64,000 bases of DNA from Bowdeniella nasicola (GTDB lineage: Bacteria > Actinomycetota > Actinomycetes > Actinomycetales > Actinomycetaceae), in contig NZ_FNQV01000013.1 of NCBI RefSeq assembly GCF_900107735.1, positions 1 to 64,000 of the forward strand, read 5' to 3'. Below are positions 9,185 to 19,575 of the stretch, one piece after another. The number at the start of each line of letters is the position of its first letter. Within the stretch, counting starts at the first letter, position 1. The translations under genes and the position numbers were made by a program. Under the pieces are notes generated by a model. That model saw only the letters and a program-made list of their open reading frames with translations, was not told the DNA's origin and made no database searches.

Positions 9185-9673
9185 CTATCCGAGCACTGCG
9201 CGCATGACGAGCTCGGGCGGTTCATCCTCCTCGTGCGGCGCGGGACCAACAACGAGGAACCCGAGCTTCTCGTACAGGCTCCGAGCGGCATCATTATCGA
9301 CCCGAACGTTCAGGTAGAGATGGTCGCTTTCAACTTTCGCCCACTGTGCGACGGCGCCAATGAGCGCCTCGGCTACACCTTTCCTCCGGCAGGACGGGCG
9401 CACCCAAAGCGAGATGAGAAAACGCTGGCCGCTCGCGTCGTCGATGTGTCCTGCTGCGAGCCCGCACGGCTCGCCAGCTACGCTCGCGATCACGAACATC
9501 GGGCCGTCGCTCAGGCGTCGCCGCCACGCCACTTCGCTCGCGTTCACCCAGTCGTCATAGCGCGATCCGAAGGCTTCAGGCGATTGCTGCAGGGCAGCAA
9601 GGCGTAGTTCCCGCCATGCCTGCCAGTCATCGGGCGTGATGGTCCGGACCTCAACCTGGGAGCCGGTAGCCAT
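9185..9673 (-). CDS. GNAT-family N-acetyltransferase
   Basis: Transfers an acetyl group from acetyl-CoA to an amine; the substrate is unknown. The 162-residue protein has the GNAT order: N-terminal TPDDWQAWRELRLAALQQSPEAF, then the acetyl-CoA loop VRPSCRRKGVAEALI (motif A, R/Q-x-x-G-x-A) near residues 95-110. The closing NVRVDNDAARSLYEKLGF (motif B) follows. It lies 3 bp after the stop of the next gene upstream and is probably co-transcribed with it. It is upstream of cas3 on the same strand but separated from it by 106 bp. Confidence 0.9.
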   Translation of the reverse strand: MATGSQVEVRTITPDDWQAWRELRLAALQQSPEAFGSRYDDWVNASEVAWRRRLSDGPMFVIASVAGEPCGLAAGHIDDASGQRFLISLWVRPSCRRKGVAEALIGAVAQWAKVESDHLYLNVRVDNDAARSLYEKLGFLVVGPAPHEEDEPPELVMRAVLG

Positions 9674-9676
9674 CGG

Positions 9677-10180
9677 CTAGATCTGCTCCGCGATCGGGTC
9701 CTTAATGCTCTCGCGCACGAGATTCCAGGCGACGATCGTCCCGGGTAGCCACCCGGAGCGGCGACCGACCCTCCCATCCGGCGCGGGCATCCGGTAGCGC
9801 GCAAGCGTCGTGCGGTCAATCGCTAGATAGTTCGCCACGTCGAACGGGCCCCAGTACTCGATCGGCTCACCGCCGAGGACTGCGCCGTCGTTGCCACGCT
9901 CAGCACCCCACCACTCGATCGTCTCCGGCAGCCAGCCCTCGAATCCCTCTCCGAAGGTGGCATCGGGCCGCGGCAGCGGGTGCCACTGGAAGGCCGAGCG
10001 TTTCACGCCCGCGTGCTCGGCGGCCTTCGTTACCGTCAGGTACTCGATGGTCTCGCGCGGCAGGGCGTCGGCGATGACACTGCGCAGGTGGGCCGCAACG
10101 GCCGCGGCATCGTTGCTGGTGGGCCCGGCGAGCCCGCGGCGCTGCAGGTAGCTCGAGAGGTGAGCCGTCGTATCTGTCAT
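9677..10180 (-). CDS. Unknown protein with two tandem AlpA/excisionase-like HTH modules
   Basis: I do not recognise a named family. The 167-residue protein contains an internal duplication. Residues around 50-95 read YLTVTKAAEHAGVKRSAF...LPRPDATFGEG...GWLPETIEWW. Residues around 108-155 read YWGPFDVANYLAIDRTTLARYRMPAPDGRVGRRSGWLPGTIVAWN. Each unit resembles the short winged helix of excisionases and AlpA regulators (helix-turn-helix, then P-x-PD, then a GW and a closing W). A DNA-binding role is inferred. Start taken at the ATG at 10180; a GTG six bases earlier is also possible. It is followed after 3 bp by the GNAT gene. Confidence 0.75.
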   Translation of the reverse strand: MTDTTAHLSSYLQRRGLAGPTSNDAAAVAAHLRSVIADALPRETIEYLTVTKAAEHAGVKRSAFQWHPLPRPDATFGEGFEGWLPETIEWWGAERGNDGAVLGGEPIEYWGPFDVANYLAIDRTTLARYRMPAPDGRVGRRSGWLPGTIVAWNLVRESIKDPIAEQI

Positions 10181-10210
10181 GGGCACACTGTACGCGCCGG
10201 CTCGGACACG

Positions 10211-11086
10211 CTAGTCCTCGCGGGGTGCTTTGAACGTCGCGGCTGCGGCGGCGGTCTGCCGGTAGGCGCCGCGGCGGTGCCAGATAAACATGCCCAGGCC
10301 GATGAACACGCCGCCGCCGACGATGTTGCCGAGGGTTACCGGCAGCAGGTTGTCGAGGAAGAAGGCGGGGATTGTCAGCGCATCGACGTTCGCCGATGAG
10401 TTCACGGCGGCCATAACGTCGGTGGCGCCCTCGGCCTTGATCATGAGACCGAGCGGGATCATGAACATGTTGGCGACGGAGTGCTCGAAGCTGGTCGCGA
10501 CGAACAGCGCGATCGGCAGGGTGATCGCCACCATCTTGTCCGTTACTGATTTGCCCGCGAAGCCGGCCCACACGGCGAGGCAGACGAGGACGTTACACAG
10601 GATGCCGAGGAAGAAGGCCTGGACGAACGTGTGGCTGACCTTGGCGACGGAGGACTCGATGACGACGGCGCCCCAGCCGCCGGCGGAATTGTGGTGGGTT
10701 CCCGACAGGAAGATCGTGAGGGCAACGAGCAGCGATCCAGCAAAGTTGCCGAGGTAGACGACGCCCCAGTGCGCGAGCAGGCGGCCGGCCGGGAGTTTCT
10801 TGTCCATGCCGGGCAGCAGCGTCATCGTCGTCGAGGTAAACAGGTCCGCACCCAGGATGATGACGAGCGCGAGGCCGGTGGAAAATACGACGCCGCCGAG
10901 CACGCGCGCGACGCCATAGGGCAGCTGATCGGCGCCGACCTGGCTCGTCGTATAGAACACGAAGCCGATCGCGATGAGGGCGCCGGCAAACATCGCGGAG
11001 ACGAAGGTCGTGCGCCAGGGCGTCGTTGCCTTTTTGATGAGGCCCGCTTCGGCGATGTCGGCGATTTCGGATGGCGAGGGGATCAT
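10211..11086 (-). CDS. Formate/nitrite transporter family channel (FocA/NirC-like)
   Basis: Pentameric membrane channel for formate, nitrite or related small anions. From the start at 11086 (MIPSPSEIADIAEAGLIKKA) the protein is 291 residues with six membrane segments. Family signatures are FVSAMFAGALIAIGFVFY in the first helix, LGADLFTSTTM, the loop HWGVVYLGNFAGSL, and TSFEHSVANMFMIP with the conserved channel histidine. A longer in-frame form would add 25 unconserved residues. Substrate cannot be decided from sequence; no pyruvate-formate lyase or nitrite reductase gene is next to it. Confidence 0.93.
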   Translation of the reverse strand: MIPSPSEIADIAEAGLIKKATTPWRTTFVSAMFAGALIAIGFVFYTTSQVGADQLPYGVARVLGGVVFSTGLALVIILGADLFTSTTMTLLPGMDKKLPAGRLLAHWGVVYLGNFAGSLLVALTIFLSGTHHNSAGGWGAVVIESSVAKVSHTFVQAFFLGILCNVLVCLAVWAGFAGKSVTDKMVAITLPIALFVATSFEHSVANMFMIPLGLMIKAEGATDVMAAVNSSANVDALTIPAFFLDNLLPVTLGNIVGGGVFIGLGMFIWHRRGAYRQTAAAAATFKAPRED

Positions 11087-11232
11087 ACCTACCAGCCTAG
11101 AGCGGCTAATTTCTCCACTTCCACTTCCTTCGTGGTGCCCCAGATCACACAGAGACGCCAATGTGCCTTATTCTTGACCAGCAGGGGCCAGTGTCGCGAG
11201 CACGGCCCCTATCGAACACCCAGAGGGGAGGC

Positions 11233-11967
11233 ATGATGGAGGACAGCTCCCGTGCCCCGGTCGTGAAGTTTCCGAAGGATCGCTCGGCCTCGTATCACGC
11301 TGCCCTGTTCTATATCGTCGCGGCGCGTGAGGAACTCGAGTTCGAGGGGATCATCGACCTGCCGCCGCTCGGGACGCCGCTGCGGCTCACGCCCCCGGTC
11401 AACCTGCCCGAGCACGTCCACGATTTCATCCGGCACGCCTGGGAGCAGACCGAACCGCTGCTCGTGAACGTTGGGGAGACGGCGATGACGCCGACCCACA
11501 TTCGCCACGGGATCGCGGCCGGTTGGCAGCTCGTCGCCGAGGATCCGCACCTGGCGTTCTCGTCCTCCGAATATGAGCGGTGGCGCACGATCATCACGAC
11601 GCGGTTCTTGCCGCCGATGCTCGACTCGCGCCCGCATTGGCCGCCGCCGCTGCAAACCCAGCTCAACCACTTCGGGCCGAGCTGGGAGGACGTAAAGGTC
11701 TCGGCCGGTTGGGATCCTGTCGAGCCCGTCGAGCCGCTACCGCCCGCCGCGCCGCTGCTCGATGACGACTACCGCACGGCGTACTTGGAGTCGCTCGCCC
11801 AGTACCTCAAGCACTGCGACGCGATCGGGGCGCGGCCCGCGCAGGCACGCTATAAGGGCTGGGCCGGCACCGAGCTGGACGCCGGGCGGCTGCATCCGAG
11901 CGTCTCGACGCTGCGGATCACCTTCGGCTCCTGGACGCGGGCGCTTTCCCTCGCGCGCGAGCTCTAG
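11233..11967 (+). CDS. Unknown protein with a C-terminal homing-endonuclease-associated repeat
   Basis: A 244-residue protein preceded by a good ribosome site (GAGGGGAGGC) just before the ATG at 11233. Residues 1-175 match nothing I know. The last 60 residues (YLESLAQYLKHCDAIGARPA...YKGWAGTEL...PSVSTLRITFGSW...AL) match the pattern of the HNH-associated repeat: a helix, then R-P-x-x-x-x-Y, a W, P-S-x-x-T and FGSW-x-x-AL. That repeat is a small DNA-binding helical module. No HNH or other nuclease motif is visible, so a DNA-binding role is inferred. It is divergent from focA and its stop overlaps the next gene's stop by 4 bp. Confidence 0.7.
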   Translation: MMEDSSRAPVVKFPKDRSASYHAALFYIVAAREELEFEGIIDLPPLGTPLRLTPPVNLPEHVHDFIRHAWEQTEPLLVNVGETAMTPTHIRHGIAAGWQLVAEDPHLAFSSSEYERWRTIITTRFLPPMLDSRPHWPPPLQTQLNHFGPSWEDVKVSAGWDPVEPVEPLPPAAPLLDDDYRTAYLESLAQYLKHCDAIGARPAQARYKGWAGTELDAGRLHPSVSTLRITFGSWTRALSLAREL

Positions 11968-12938
11968 GCCGAAAAGTCGGTGATGACGACCTTGCCTTCG
12001 ATGGCGCCATCGGCCATGTCGGTGATCGCCTCGGGCAGCTGAGACAGCGTAATCTCGCGGTCGATCAGCGGGCGCAGCTCGGCCTGTTCCATGAGGCGGC
12101 CGAGTTCCACGAGCTCGGCGCGGGTGCAACCCGTCGAGCCGATGATCGAGAGTTGCTGGAAGAAGATCCGGTGCAGTTCGGCGTCGACATTGCCGCCGGT
12201 CGTCGCGCCGCACGTGACGACCGCGCCGCCGGGCTTTAAGCAGCGCAGCGAGTGCCGCCACGTCGCAGCGCCCACGTTATCGACGACGACGTCCACGCGC
12301 TCGGGCAGCTTTTCGCCCGATTCGAAGGCGGCGCTCGCGCCGAGGTCGAGGGCGGTGGCACGCTTGTCGGCGGTCCGGCTTGTCGCCCAGACGCGCGCGC
12401 CCATCGCGGCGCCGAGCGCGATCGCGGCCGAGTTCACCCCGCCCGTCGCGCCCTGCACGAGCAGGCTCTGGCCGGGCCCGAGGCCCGCGCGGCGCAGCAT
12501 CCGGTAGGCGGTCCCCCACGCGACGGGCACGCACGCGGCCTCGGCGAAGGACAGGTGCGCGGGCTTGTCGATGAGGCAGCGCTCGGGCACGTGCAGCACC
12601 TCGGCGAAGGTGCCGTCGTGGCGTTCGGATAGCAGCGCCCGCTTGGGGTCGAGCGTCTCGTCGCCCGCGCCGCGATCCGCGTCGGCAATGACCGGCAGGA
12701 TCATGACCTCACGGCCGTCATCGGTGACACCGGCGCCATCGCAGCCGAGGATCAGGGGCAGCACGGCCGGATCCTGGCCGACGCCGCGCAGCGTCCACAC
12801 GTCGTGCATATTGAGCGAAGCGGCGCGCATGTGCACGCGCGCCCAGCCGGGCGACAGGTCGCGCTCGGCGACGTCGGTGATCTCGAGCGCAGCGAGGATG
12901 TCATCGGGGCGGTGGGAGGTGACTACGGCAGCACGCAT
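11964..12938 (-). CDS. MDR-family NAD(P)-dependent oxidoreductase (quinone reductase-like)
   Basis: Medium-chain dehydrogenase/reductase of 324 residues. The N-terminal GroES-like domain has HMRAASLNMHDVWTLRG and LGCDGAG. The Rossmann domain has QGATGGVNSAAIALGAAMGARVWATSRT around residues 160-190. The zinc-ligand pattern of classical alcohol dehydrogenases is absent, as in quinone oxidoreductases. It is divergent from the dioxygenase operon and shares its 192-bp upstream region, so it may respond to the same signal. Substrate unknown. Confidence 0.88.
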   Translation of the reverse strand: MRAAVVTSHRPDDILAALEITDVAERDLSPGWARVHMRAASLNMHDVWTLRGVGQDPAVLPLILGCDGAGVTDDGREVMILPVIADADRGAGDETLDPKRALLSERHDGTFAEVLHVPERCLIDKPAHLSFAEAACVPVAWGTAYRMLRRAGLGPGQSLLVQGATGGVNSAAIALGAAMGARVWATSRTADKRATALDLGASAAFESGEKLPERVDVVVDNVGAATWRHSLRCLKPGGAVVTCGATTGGNVDAELHRIFFQQLSIIGSTGCTRAELVELGRLMEQAELRPLIDREITLSQLPEAITDMADGAIEGKVVITDFSA

Positions 12939-12986
12939 GGGCTCATCATATGAGCCGGATCTGCCCTCTAGGTGAGAATGTGCCGC

Positions 12987-13006
12987 GTGCTGCCAGGTGG
13001 AACAGC
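12987..13006 (+). promoter_or_regulatory. Candidate operator upstream of the dioxygenase operon (site 1)
   Basis: The sequence GTGCTGCCAGGTGGAACAGC lies 125 bp before the dioxygenase start. It matches GTTCCGCTAGGTGGAACAGC at 20098-20117, before the MHS transporter, at 17 of 20 positions. Site 2 has GTTCC/GGAAC half-sites around a 7-bp centre; site 1 keeps the right half exactly. A TTGACT at 13009 follows and could be a -35 element. A shared regulator is inferred; its gene is not in the window. Confidence 0.45.
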
Positions 13007-13130
13007 GGTTGACTGGCGGTGCTTTTCATTGTTTGGCACGAAAGCGTGACCGGGCGCGCGGAACGGTGAAAAGCTGGAGGCAGCCAGCGCATCACTGAGC
13101 CGTTGCCCCCGACGAAGGAGTTGAGTTCGC

Positions 13131-14492
13131 ATGACTGCACCAACCGACGAAACTGCTGAGGCACCAGAGGTCAAAACCCCGCCCATCGGCAAGCTCGAGC
13201 GGCCAGATAACCTCGCCACGACACTGGACGTTTCAACCATGGTGGATCCCGACGGCGGCCTCGTCGATCGCGGCATTTTCACCGAAGAGGCGGTCTACAA
13301 GCAGGAGATGAAACGCATCTTCGCTCGCTCCTGGCTGTTTTTGGCCCACGAGGATCAGTTCAAGCGCCCCGGCGACTTCTTCCAGACCTTCATGGGCGAG
13401 GATCCGATCCTCGTCTCGATGAACCGCAAGAAGGAAATCAAGGCGTTCTTGAACTCCTGCCGCCACCGCGGCGCCCGCGTCTGCCGCGCGGATTTCGGCA
13501 CGACGAAGAACTTCACCTGCACCTACCACGGCTGGTCTTTTGACCTCGACGGCAATCTCGCCAACGTCCCGAACGAGTACGCCTACGGCGAGGGCTTCGA
13601 TAAGAAGGACTGGGGCCTCGTCGAGGTCCCGAACGTCCAGTCCTACAAGGGCCTGATCTTCGGCAACTGGGACCCGAACGCGATCCCGCTGGAGGACGCG
13701 CTCGGCGATCTGCGCTGGTACCTCGATGCGTTCATCGATCGCGATCCGGAGGGCACGACCGTCGTCGGCGGCGTCATGAAGTGGGTCCTTGACGGCAACT
13801 GGAAGCTCGCGGCCGAACAGTTCGCGACCGACTGGTACCACGTCAACATGTCGCACGCCTCCGCGCTCATGGTCATGAGCCCGACGGGCCGCGGCCCGAA
13901 GAAGGAGATCGCGGAGCGCCCCGGCAAGCAGTTCGTCTCCCCCAACGGCCACGGCGCCGGCTTCCCGGTGCACGAACGCAACCGCTTCGATAACTCCGTC
14001 GTACACGACTACTACGACTACGACGCGCTACGCGAGCGCCTCGGTGACAAGCGCGTGACCGGCCCGATGACCAACGGGCACGCCACCGTCTTCCCCTCCT
14101 TTAGCTACCTGCCCGTCAACGGCTCCATCCGCGTGTGGCACCCCAAGGGTCCGAACAAGATGGAGGTGTGGGCCTGGACGGTGCTCGATAAGTCGATGCC
14201 GGAAGAGGTCCGCGAGGCCCAGCGCCTGCACAATCTGCGAACCTTCGGCCCCTCGGGCATCTTCGAGCAGGACGACGGCGAAAACTGGTCGGAATGCCAG
14301 GCGATCGCGGGCGGCTTCATTACTAACCGCGTCGCCCTGAACTACCAGATGGGCATCGGAACCGAGAAGGAAGATCCCGACTACCCCGGCACCACCTCCG
14401 AACTCTTTTCGGACGCGGCCGGTCGTTCGTTCTACCGTAAGTGGCGTGAACTCATGTCGACCCCGGCATGGCATGAAAAGGAAGGCAACTAA
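13131..14492 (+). CDS. hcaE: 3-phenylpropionate/cinnamate-type dioxygenase, alpha subunit
   Basis: Catalytic subunit of a ring-hydroxylating dioxygenase that adds O2 to the ring to give a cis-dihydrodiol. Its 453 residues equal the length of Escherichia coli HcaE, and blocks such as SWLFLAHE, GDFF and SYKGLIFGNWD are shared. The Rieske cluster ligands are C110, H112, C130 and H133. The mononuclear iron site shows D234, H237 and H242 (ATDWYHVNMSH). The 27-residue N-terminal extension before the core is unconserved. AAGGAG lies 10 bp before the ATG. First gene of an eight-gene operon. Substrate is inferred from the linked mhp genes; a biphenyl-type substrate is an alternative. Confidence 0.9.
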   Translation: MTAPTDETAEAPEVKTPPIGKLERPDNLATTLDVSTMVDPDGGLVDRGIFTEEAVYKQEMKRIFARSWLFLAHEDQFKRPGDFFQTFMGEDPILVSMNRKKEIKAFLNSCRHRGARVCRADFGTTKNFTCTYHGWSFDLDGNLANVPNEYAYGEGFDKKDWGLVEVPNVQSYKGLIFGNWDPNAIPLEDALGDLRWYLDAFIDRDPEGTTVVGGVMKWVLDGNWKLAAEQFATDWYHVNMSHASALMVMSPTGRGPKKEIAERPGKQFVSPNGHGAGFPVHERNRFDNSVVHDYYDYDALRERLGDKRVTGPMTNGHATVFPSFSYLPVNGSIRVWHPKGPNKMEVWAWTVLDKSMPEEVREAQRLHNLRTFGPSGIFEQDDGENWSECQAIAGGFITNRVALNYQMGIGTEKEDPDYPGTTSELFSDAAGRSFYRKWRELMSTPAWHEKEGN

Positions 14493-14494
14493 CC

Positions 14495-14839
14495 ATGAGT
14501 GAGGGAATCAAGGTCGCATCCATCGACGATGTCGAGGAAGGCGAGGCGATCGTCGTCGAACCGGAGGAATCCGGCTTCGAAGCCAAGATCGCAGTCTTCC
14601 ATTCCGATAACGACGAGTGGTACGCCCTCGATGACACGTGCACCCACGCCGACGCCTCGCTCGCCGATGGCTGGATCGAAGGCGAGGAGGTCGAGTGCCC
14701 GATGCACACGGCGCGCTTCTGCCTGCGCACGGGCAAGGTGCTGTGCATGCCCGCCACCGAGGACATGCGCACCCATAAGGTCGAGGTGCGCGGCGAGGAC
14801 GTCTACCTCTTCCCCGGCACCCCCGCGGAAGGCGACTGA
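14495..14839 (+). CDS. hcaC: Rieske-type ferredoxin of the dioxygenase system
   Basis: Passes electrons from the ferredoxin reductase to the oxygenase. The 114-residue protein has one Rieske [2Fe-2S] site: C49-T-H51 and C68-P-M-H71, in the contexts DDTCTHADASLADGW and EVECPMHTARF. It has the size and layout of HcaC/BphA3 proteins, with an acidic surface that fits a diffusible electron carrier. It begins 2 bp after the alpha-subunit stop and ends 3 bp before the reductase start, so all three are translated together. Confidence 0.93.
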   Translation: MSEGIKVASIDDVEEGEAIVVEPEESGFEAKIAVFHSDNDEWYALDDTCTHADASLADGWIEGEEVECPMHTARFCLRTGKVLCMPATEDMRTHKVEVRGEDVYLFPGTPAEGD

Positions 14840-14842
14840 GCC

Positions 14843-16072
14843 ATGAGCGTGTCATCGGTCGTCATTATTGGCGGGGGAATCTCCGGCTTCTCCTGCGCCC
14901 GCGAACTGCGCGCCGGCGGCTTTACCGGCAGCCTCACGATCGTCGATCCCGAAGGCCTGCCCTATGACCGCCCGCCGCTGTCCAAGGAACTGCTGACGGG
15001 AGAGTTCGCCACCGATGACACGCTCCTGGCGCCCGCCAGCTGGTATGAGGACAACGACGTCGCGATTGTCACCGACCGCGCCGATCGCATCGAACCCGAT
15101 ACCGGGCGCATCGTGCTCGAATCCGGCGACGCGCTGCAGCCCGATGCCATCGTCCTTGCTACCGGCGGCAGCGCGCGCCGCCTGGCGATCCCCGGCGGGG
15201 ACCTGCCCGGCATCCTGACGCTGCGCACCAAGGCCGACTCGCTCGCGCTGAAGGAGCGGTTGGTTCCGGGCGCTCGCGTCGCGATCATCGGCGCCGGCCT
15301 CATCGGCGCCGAGGTCGCCTCCACGGCCGCGAAGAACGGCTGCGAGGTCACGCTCATCGATCCGGCGCCGATCCCTCTGGTGCCGGCCGTCGGCCCCGAG
15401 ATCGCCGAGGCGTTGCACGCGATGCACGCCGAGCACGGCATCACCTGCTTTACCGGCCTGCCAACCGAGATCACGCACGACGGCGAGGCCTTCGCGATCG
15501 ATCTCGACGGCGCGCACGATACCGAAGGCAAGACGATGATCGCGGCCGACGTCGTCCTCGTCGCCATCGGCATCGACACCTACTGCCCGCTCGCGGCCTC
15601 CGCCGAACTCGAGCAGGAGGGCGGCGTCCTCGTCGACGCCGGCGGGCGCACCAGCAACGAACGGATCTGGGCGATCGGCGACGTCGCGCGACTGCGCAAC
15701 GAGGACGGCTCGCTCGCCCGGCGCCACGAACACTGGGAGTCCGCCGCCAACGATGGTAAGGCCGCCGCGGCCTCCATCCTGGGCGCCGAGCTGCCGAAAT
15801 TTGGCTCCTCCTGGTTCTGGTCCGACCGCCACGGCGTGCACGTCGAGGGCATCGGCCTCATGAGCGAGCCCGGCACAACGGTCATCCGCGAGGTCGAGGG
15901 CCGCCCCCAGCTCGCATTCCGCGTGGCCGACGACGGCCGCGTCATCGGCGCCGTCGCGATCGATGGCGGCATGGCCGTCCGCGCCGCCCGCCGCATCATC
16001 GACCGCGGCAAGATCGTCGATCCCGCGGACCTCGCCAACCCCGACATCGACGTTAAGAAATTGGCACGTTAA
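14843..16072 (+). CDS. hcaD: Ferredoxin--NAD(P)+ reductase of the dioxygenase system
   Basis: FAD enzyme that takes electrons from NADH and gives them to the Rieske ferredoxin. The 409-residue protein has an N-terminal FAD-binding GGGISGFSCARELR, the PYDRPPLSKELL block typical of BphA4/HcaD reductases, a second dinucleotide fold GAGLIGAEVASTA near residue 150, and the FAD-closing RIWAIGDVARL near residue 275. It lies between ferredoxin and beta subunit, so the order (alpha, ferredoxin, reductase, beta) differs from the Escherichia coli hcaEFCBD order. Confidence 0.93.
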   Translation: MSVSSVVIIGGGISGFSCARELRAGGFTGSLTIVDPEGLPYDRPPLSKELLTGEFATDDTLLAPASWYEDNDVAIVTDRADRIEPDTGRIVLESGDALQPDAIVLATGGSARRLAIPGGDLPGILTLRTKADSLALKERLVPGARVAIIGAGLIGAEVASTAAKNGCEVTLIDPAPIPLVPAVGPEIAEALHAMHAEHGITCFTGLPTEITHDGEAFAIDLDGAHDTEGKTMIAADVVLVAIGIDTYCPLAASAELEQEGGVLVDAGGRTSNERIWAIGDVARLRNEDGSLARRHEHWESAANDGKAAAASILGAELPKFGSSWFWSDRHGVHVEGIGLMSEPGTTVIREVEGRPQLAFRVADDGRVIGAVAIDGGMAVRAARRIIDRGKIVDPADLANPDIDVKKLAR

Positions 16073-16090
16073 CCCCCTAGGAGCAGCATC

Positions 16091-16672
16091 ATGACGTCCC
16101 AGCCCAACGAACACGTGGTCGGCGCCGCCGGTGCGGTCGCCACCGATGACCTGGAAGGCAGCCTCGTCGATCTCGAGACGTGGTACCGCCTCCAGCAGTT
16201 CTACTTCTACGAGGCCGAACTGCTCGACGACGGCCGCTTCGCCGACTGGCTGGAACTCTTCGACGAGGACCTGCACTACTGGGCGCCCACCCGCTCCAAC
16301 CGGATGCGTCGCCAGCAGGCGCTGTCGATCGCGAAGGAAAACGAGGCCGCGTTCTACGACGAGACGAAGGACTCGCTGGCCTGGCGTATCCGCCGCTTCG
16401 ACTCCGGCATGGCCTGGGCCGAGGATCCGCCCTCGCGCACGCGCCACCTCATCTCCAACCTCACCGCCCGCCACAGCGGCGAGGGCGAGCTGACCGCGCG
16501 CACCAACTTCATCGTGTGGCGCTCCCGCCTGGAGCGCGAACAGGACTGGTACGCCGGGGAGCGCCGCGACGTCGTGCGTATCGGTGAGGACGGCTCCTTC
16601 AAGGTCGCCAAGCGCCGGATCCTGTTCGACGTCAACGTCCTCATGGTCAAGAACATCTCGACGTTCTTCTAG
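16091..16672 (+). CDS. hcaF: Aromatic-ring-hydroxylating dioxygenase, beta subunit
   Basis: Structural subunit of the (alpha-beta)3 oxygenase; it has no cofactor. The 193-residue protein has the NTF2-like cone fold pattern of the family: EDLHYWAPTRSNR, DSLAWRIRRFDSGMAWAEDPPSRTRHLISN and RRDVVRIGEDGSFKVAKRRILFD near the C terminus. Slightly longer than HcaF (172) because of an unconserved N terminus. GGAGCAG precedes the ATG. It ends 3 bp before the dehydrogenase gene. Confidence 0.92.
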   Translation: MTSQPNEHVVGAAGAVATDDLEGSLVDLETWYRLQQFYFYEAELLDDGRFADWLELFDEDLHYWAPTRSNRMRRQQALSIAKENEAAFYDETKDSLAWRIRRFDSGMAWAEDPPSRTRHLISNLTARHSGEGELTARTNFIVWRSRLEREQDWYAGERRDVVRIGEDGSFKVAKRRILFDVNVLMVKNISTFF

Positions 16673-16675
16673 CCC

Positions 16676-17481
16676 ATGAGCCCGCGCCTGCCTGCTACCG
16701 CCGCCCTCGTTACGGGGGCGGCGTCCGGGCTGGGCGCCGCGATCACCGAGCGCTTCCTTGCCGAAGGCGCCTCCGTCCTGGCCCTGGACCGCGACACGAG
16801 CGCGATCGCCCCCCGCGAGGGCCTCGTCACCTACGAGGCCGACGTGCGCGATGGCGCGGCCCTGGCCGACGCGGTCGCGATGTGCGAGGCGCGTTTCGGC
16901 GGCCTCGACGTCCTCGTGCCGAACGCCGGCATCTGGGACTACCAGCGCCGCCTGACCCACCTGAGCGCCGCCGAGCTTTCCGACGCCTTCGACGAGATCA
17001 TGCGGATCAACGTCCTCGGCTATCTGCTCGCCGCCCAGGCCGCGGCCGCCGCGCTGCAGGCCTCCCGCGGCGCGATCGTCATGACGCTGTCCAACGCCTC
17101 GTTCTACGCCGCGGGCGGGGGCGCGCTCTATACCGCCTCGAAGTTCGCGGCCCGCGGCCTCGTCATCCAGCTCGCCCACGAATTCGCCCCTCGCGTGCGC
17201 GTCAACGGCGTCGCGATCGGTGGGGTGCGCACCGGATTGTCGGGCCCCGCCACCCTCGGGCTCGATGACCGCTCGCTCGCCGATTCCTTCGATCGGCGCG
17301 GGCCCGGGCCCAACCCCTACATCCCGCTGCACGATTCGCCCACGGATCCGCAAGCGTTTACCTCGCCGTACGTCATGCTCGCCGCCCGCGAGGAATCGGC
17401 CATGATCACCGGCTCCATCATCCGCGCCGACGGCGGCATTTCCGCCCGAGGGTTTTATTCCGCCGCCCAAGGAGATCAACA

Positions 17482-17485
<4 letters not shown>
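16676..17485 (+). CDS. hcaB: cis-dihydrodiol dehydrogenase, SDR family
   Basis: Short-chain dehydrogenase that re-aromatises the cis-dihydrodiol made by the dioxygenase to a catechol, with NAD+ as acceptor. The 269 residues match HcaB (270) in length. Visible motifs: TGAASGLGAAITERFLAEGA (cofactor loop), NAGIWD, the catalytic Ser region (LSNASFYAAGGG) and Y-x-x-x-K as YTASKFA. The stop overlaps the next gene's start by 4 bp (ATGA), so it is coupled to the CoA ligase. Confidence 0.9.
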
Positions 17486-19089
<1,604 letters not shown>

Positions 19090-19101
19090 GAAGGACCCGC
19101 A

Positions 19102-19566
19102 ATGACGCGCCAAGAGCTACCCGGAATTTTCTACTCCGATGACCGCCCCGGCGACGAATTCGAGGTGAGCACCGCGCCGGGCCCCGAGGGCTGGGAAACC
19201 TCCTATCAGGTCACGCGCGAGGGCGCGGACCTGGGCTCGGTGGCCGTGCGCCACACGCTGACGGGCCGCCTGTCGGAGGCCTACCCCGTCGGCGCCCGCG
19301 ACCTGGAGGTCGAGGTCCACACGGAGGATCCGCAGGCCCTGTGGGCCGCCACGCACGAGATCTTCGAGCACGATAGCGCCTGCCGCCGCATCGTGCTCGC
19401 CACGAATGCGGGCGATATTCCGGCGATCGACTTCGGCGAGCGGGCCGGCTACCGCTATGTCGTCGACGTCGAGATCCCGGGCGATATCGAGCTCTCGCTG
19501 CTCGTGGCAGAGCCCGAGTGGGTGCTGAAGGAACCGCGCGCGATCGAAACGCGCGCCGGCCACTAG
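19102..19566 (+). CDS. GNAT-like protein of the dioxygenase operon, function unknown
   Basis: A 154-residue protein with weak similarity to the acetyltransferase fold. The second half (ACRRIVLATNAGDIPAIDFGERAGYRYVVDVEIP...LLVAEPEWV) resembles the motif A/B and final strands of GNAT proteins, including the AGYRYVVDVE strand and a V-A-E-P-E-W ending. A clear acetyl-CoA loop (Q/R-x-x-G-x-G/A) is not visible, so catalysis is doubtful. GGAAGGA precedes its ATG, and it sits between the CoA ligase and a thioesterase-like gene with short gaps. It may bind a CoA ester, which is inference. Confidence 0.65.
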   Translation: MTRQELPGIFYSDDRPGDEFEVSTAPGPEGWETSYQVTREGADLGSVAVRHTLTGRLSEAYPVGARDLEVEVHTEDPQALWAATHEIFEHDSACRRIVLATNAGDIPAIDFGERAGYRYVVDVEIPGDIELSLLVAEPEWVLKEPRAIETRAGH

Positions 19567-19575
19567 GAGGCTGCA

